A DNA stretch of 64,000 bases, taken from positions 1-64,000 of the forward strand of contig VSNQ01000005.1 in NCBI GenBank assembly GCA_009774395.1, in the 5' to 3' direction. Source of the DNA: Lachnospiraceae bacterium. Its GTDB lineage: Bacteria; Bacillota; Clostridia; Lachnospirales; Lachnospiraceae. The notes under the pieces are model-generated. The model was given only the letters and a program-made list of their open reading frames with translations, searched no databases and was not told the DNA's origin. Numbering within the stretch: the first letter of the stretch is position 1; the number at the start of each line of letters is the position of its first letter. This document shows, piece by piece, positions 63,164 to 64,000 of this stretch. A program made the translations under genes and the position numbers.

Positions 63164-64000
63164 TTACAGTTCAACTTTAAAGCAGATTTCCTGAAAATCC
63201 TCCGCCTCCAAAAGTTCCACGGTTATCTCGCCTCCATAGAGTTCCGCCATGCGTTTTGCTTGATACAGTCCAAGCCCCCGCTCCTCGCGGTTTAATTTTG
63301 TGGTATAACCCTTTTCAAAAAACTGCTGAATATCCCCCATTTTCAAACCGCTTACTTGGTTCTTAATTATGAACAACAGTTTGTCATTTTTCGCATCCAG
63401 CACCATCTCTACACGATTCCTCTCCGGTGTCGCCGCCTCAAATGCGTTATCTGTCAGCGTCCCGATTACTTCCACCAAAGAATGTTCCGAAACCGACGTG
63501 ATAATCTCTTGACTTAGCACTTGAACATTAATATCAATATAACTTGGCGCACTGATTATCTTACTGTAGAGAAATCCTGCGAGAATTTTATCCGAAATCC
63601 GCAGAAGTGCCGGATTGCTGCGCATTTTTTCACTGCATATAGATTTTCCATATGCCGACTGCGCCGCCACCAATTCGTTATAATTATCAATTGTAATATG
63701 CATATTTAAAATAGCGTTTAGGTGATTGTCAAACTCATGCTGCCGCGCCCGAATATCCTTGGTTAACTCCTCCAAAGGCTTAATATACAATTTGTAAATC
63801 TTTAATTCCTGTTCTTTATGCCGCAGTGCTGCATAATTCTGTCCCCAATCCAACAGCCCAAAGAATATCACGGAAAAAATAATGCCAAACAACACCATAA
63901 CCCGCACATCCAGCGTATGGCTTAAATACAAATCCACAAAAAGATAACTTGTTACAATTAGTGCCACCAGACAAAAAATCCTATATAAAAATTTTCTGCC
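63164..64000 (-). CDS. GHKL-domain sensor histidine kinase, 5' part beyond the window
   Basis: The frame is open to the window edge, so the start is not seen. Visible are two N-terminal hydrophobic segments (MALIVTSYLFVDLYL and VMVLFGIIFSVIFFGLL), the phospho-acceptor region RARQHEFDNHLNAILNMH as in AgrC-type kinases, and the GHKL ATPase with LTDNAFEAA (N box) and ERGLGLYQAKRMAELYGGEI (G box). Probably the sensor of a two-component system with a LytTR regulator just outside the window; that is inference. Confidence 0.88.
   Translation of the reverse strand, partial: GRKFLYRIFCLVALIVTSYLFVDLYLSHTLDVRVMVLFGIIFSVIFFGLLDWGQNYAALRHKEQELKIYKLYIKPLEELTKDIRARQHEFDNHLNAILNMHITIDNYNELVAAQSAYGKSICSEKMRSNPALLRISDKILAGFLYSKIISAPSYIDINVQVLSQEIITSVSEHSLVEVIGTLTDNAFEAATPERNRVEMVLDAKNDKLLFIIKNQVSGLKMGDIQQFFEKGYTTKLNREERGLGLYQAKRMAELYGGEITVELLEAEDFQEICFKVEL

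Overview
The window looks like chromosomal DNA of an anaerobic Firmicute, most likely a Lachnospiraceae-type gut Clostridium. Evidence: moderately AT-rich genes with strong GGAGG ribosome sites, a ParA/ParB/RepA/PcfB/VirD4 conjugative element of the Clostridia Tn1549-like kind, a clostridial CD1871A-type CXXC peptide, and the prodomain of the clostridial S8 peptidase family. No rRNA, tRNA or CRISPR array was seen. Nearly all genes lie on the minus strand.

Layout. (1) 1-9.7 kb: one end of an integrative conjugative element (parA-parB-repA, small accessory genes, a DUF3801/PcfB protein, virD4). Its coupling-protein gene is cut after the Walker A motif by a second element carrying a large serine recombinase. 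The conjugative element itself appears to have landed in a chromosomal NERD-domain gene, which ends abruptly at 9.67 kb. (2) 9.7-18.4 kb: chromosomal genes (GNAT, MutS2-like ATPase without Smr domain, the stub of an S8 peptidase, L-arabinose isomerase, a divergent AraC-type regulator) separated by long gene-free stretches packed with palindromic repeats. (3) 18.4-21.5 kb: a three-gene unit of a large lipoprotein, a secreted ComEC-like metallo-hydrolase and a small membrane protein. (4) 21.6-57.9 kb: a very large surface-glycan locus read leftwards from a near-consensus promoter in front of pseB. It starts with a complete pseudaminic acid pathway (pseB, pseC, pseF, a PseI-acetyltransferase fusion, pseG, plus a formyltransferase-like protein and a PIG-L deacetylase). 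It continues with an acyltransferase, three polytopic membrane proteins, a WecE-type aminotransferase, a GtrB-like GT2, an O-antigen ligase/polymerase, and a PglF/PglE/PglC module with an ATP-grasp enzyme. It ends with a UDP-HexNAc epimerase and dehydrogenase pair, a DUF2334 deacetylase, several GT4 enzymes (one a double GT4 fusion) and an AsnB-type amidotransferase. No flippase, ABC exporter or Wzz is visible. (5) 58.6-60.8 kb: an AAA ATPase plus TOPRIM-like partner, resembling two-gene anti-phage systems, bracketed by repeat elements. (6) 61.2-62.9 kb: a TlpA-like lipoprotein, a 52-residue CXXC peptide and a membrane ferredoxin-like protein. (7) The right edge holds the 3' part of a GHKL sensor kinase.

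Two signals stand out beyond the ordinary genes. One is a family of intergenic palindromes sharing the terminal signature TTAGGAACTGT and often a central GTAGCGGGCTAC hairpin; copies lie at 14.3, 16.8, 18.1, 45.9, 58.6 and 60.9 kb. One copy is split by a second miniature inverted-repeat element, one sits between a promoter and its regulator gene, and two bracket the putative defence pair. The other is the number of short tandem repeats (15, 33-34 and 53 bp units) at gene boundaries inside the glycan locus, which could make its expression variable.
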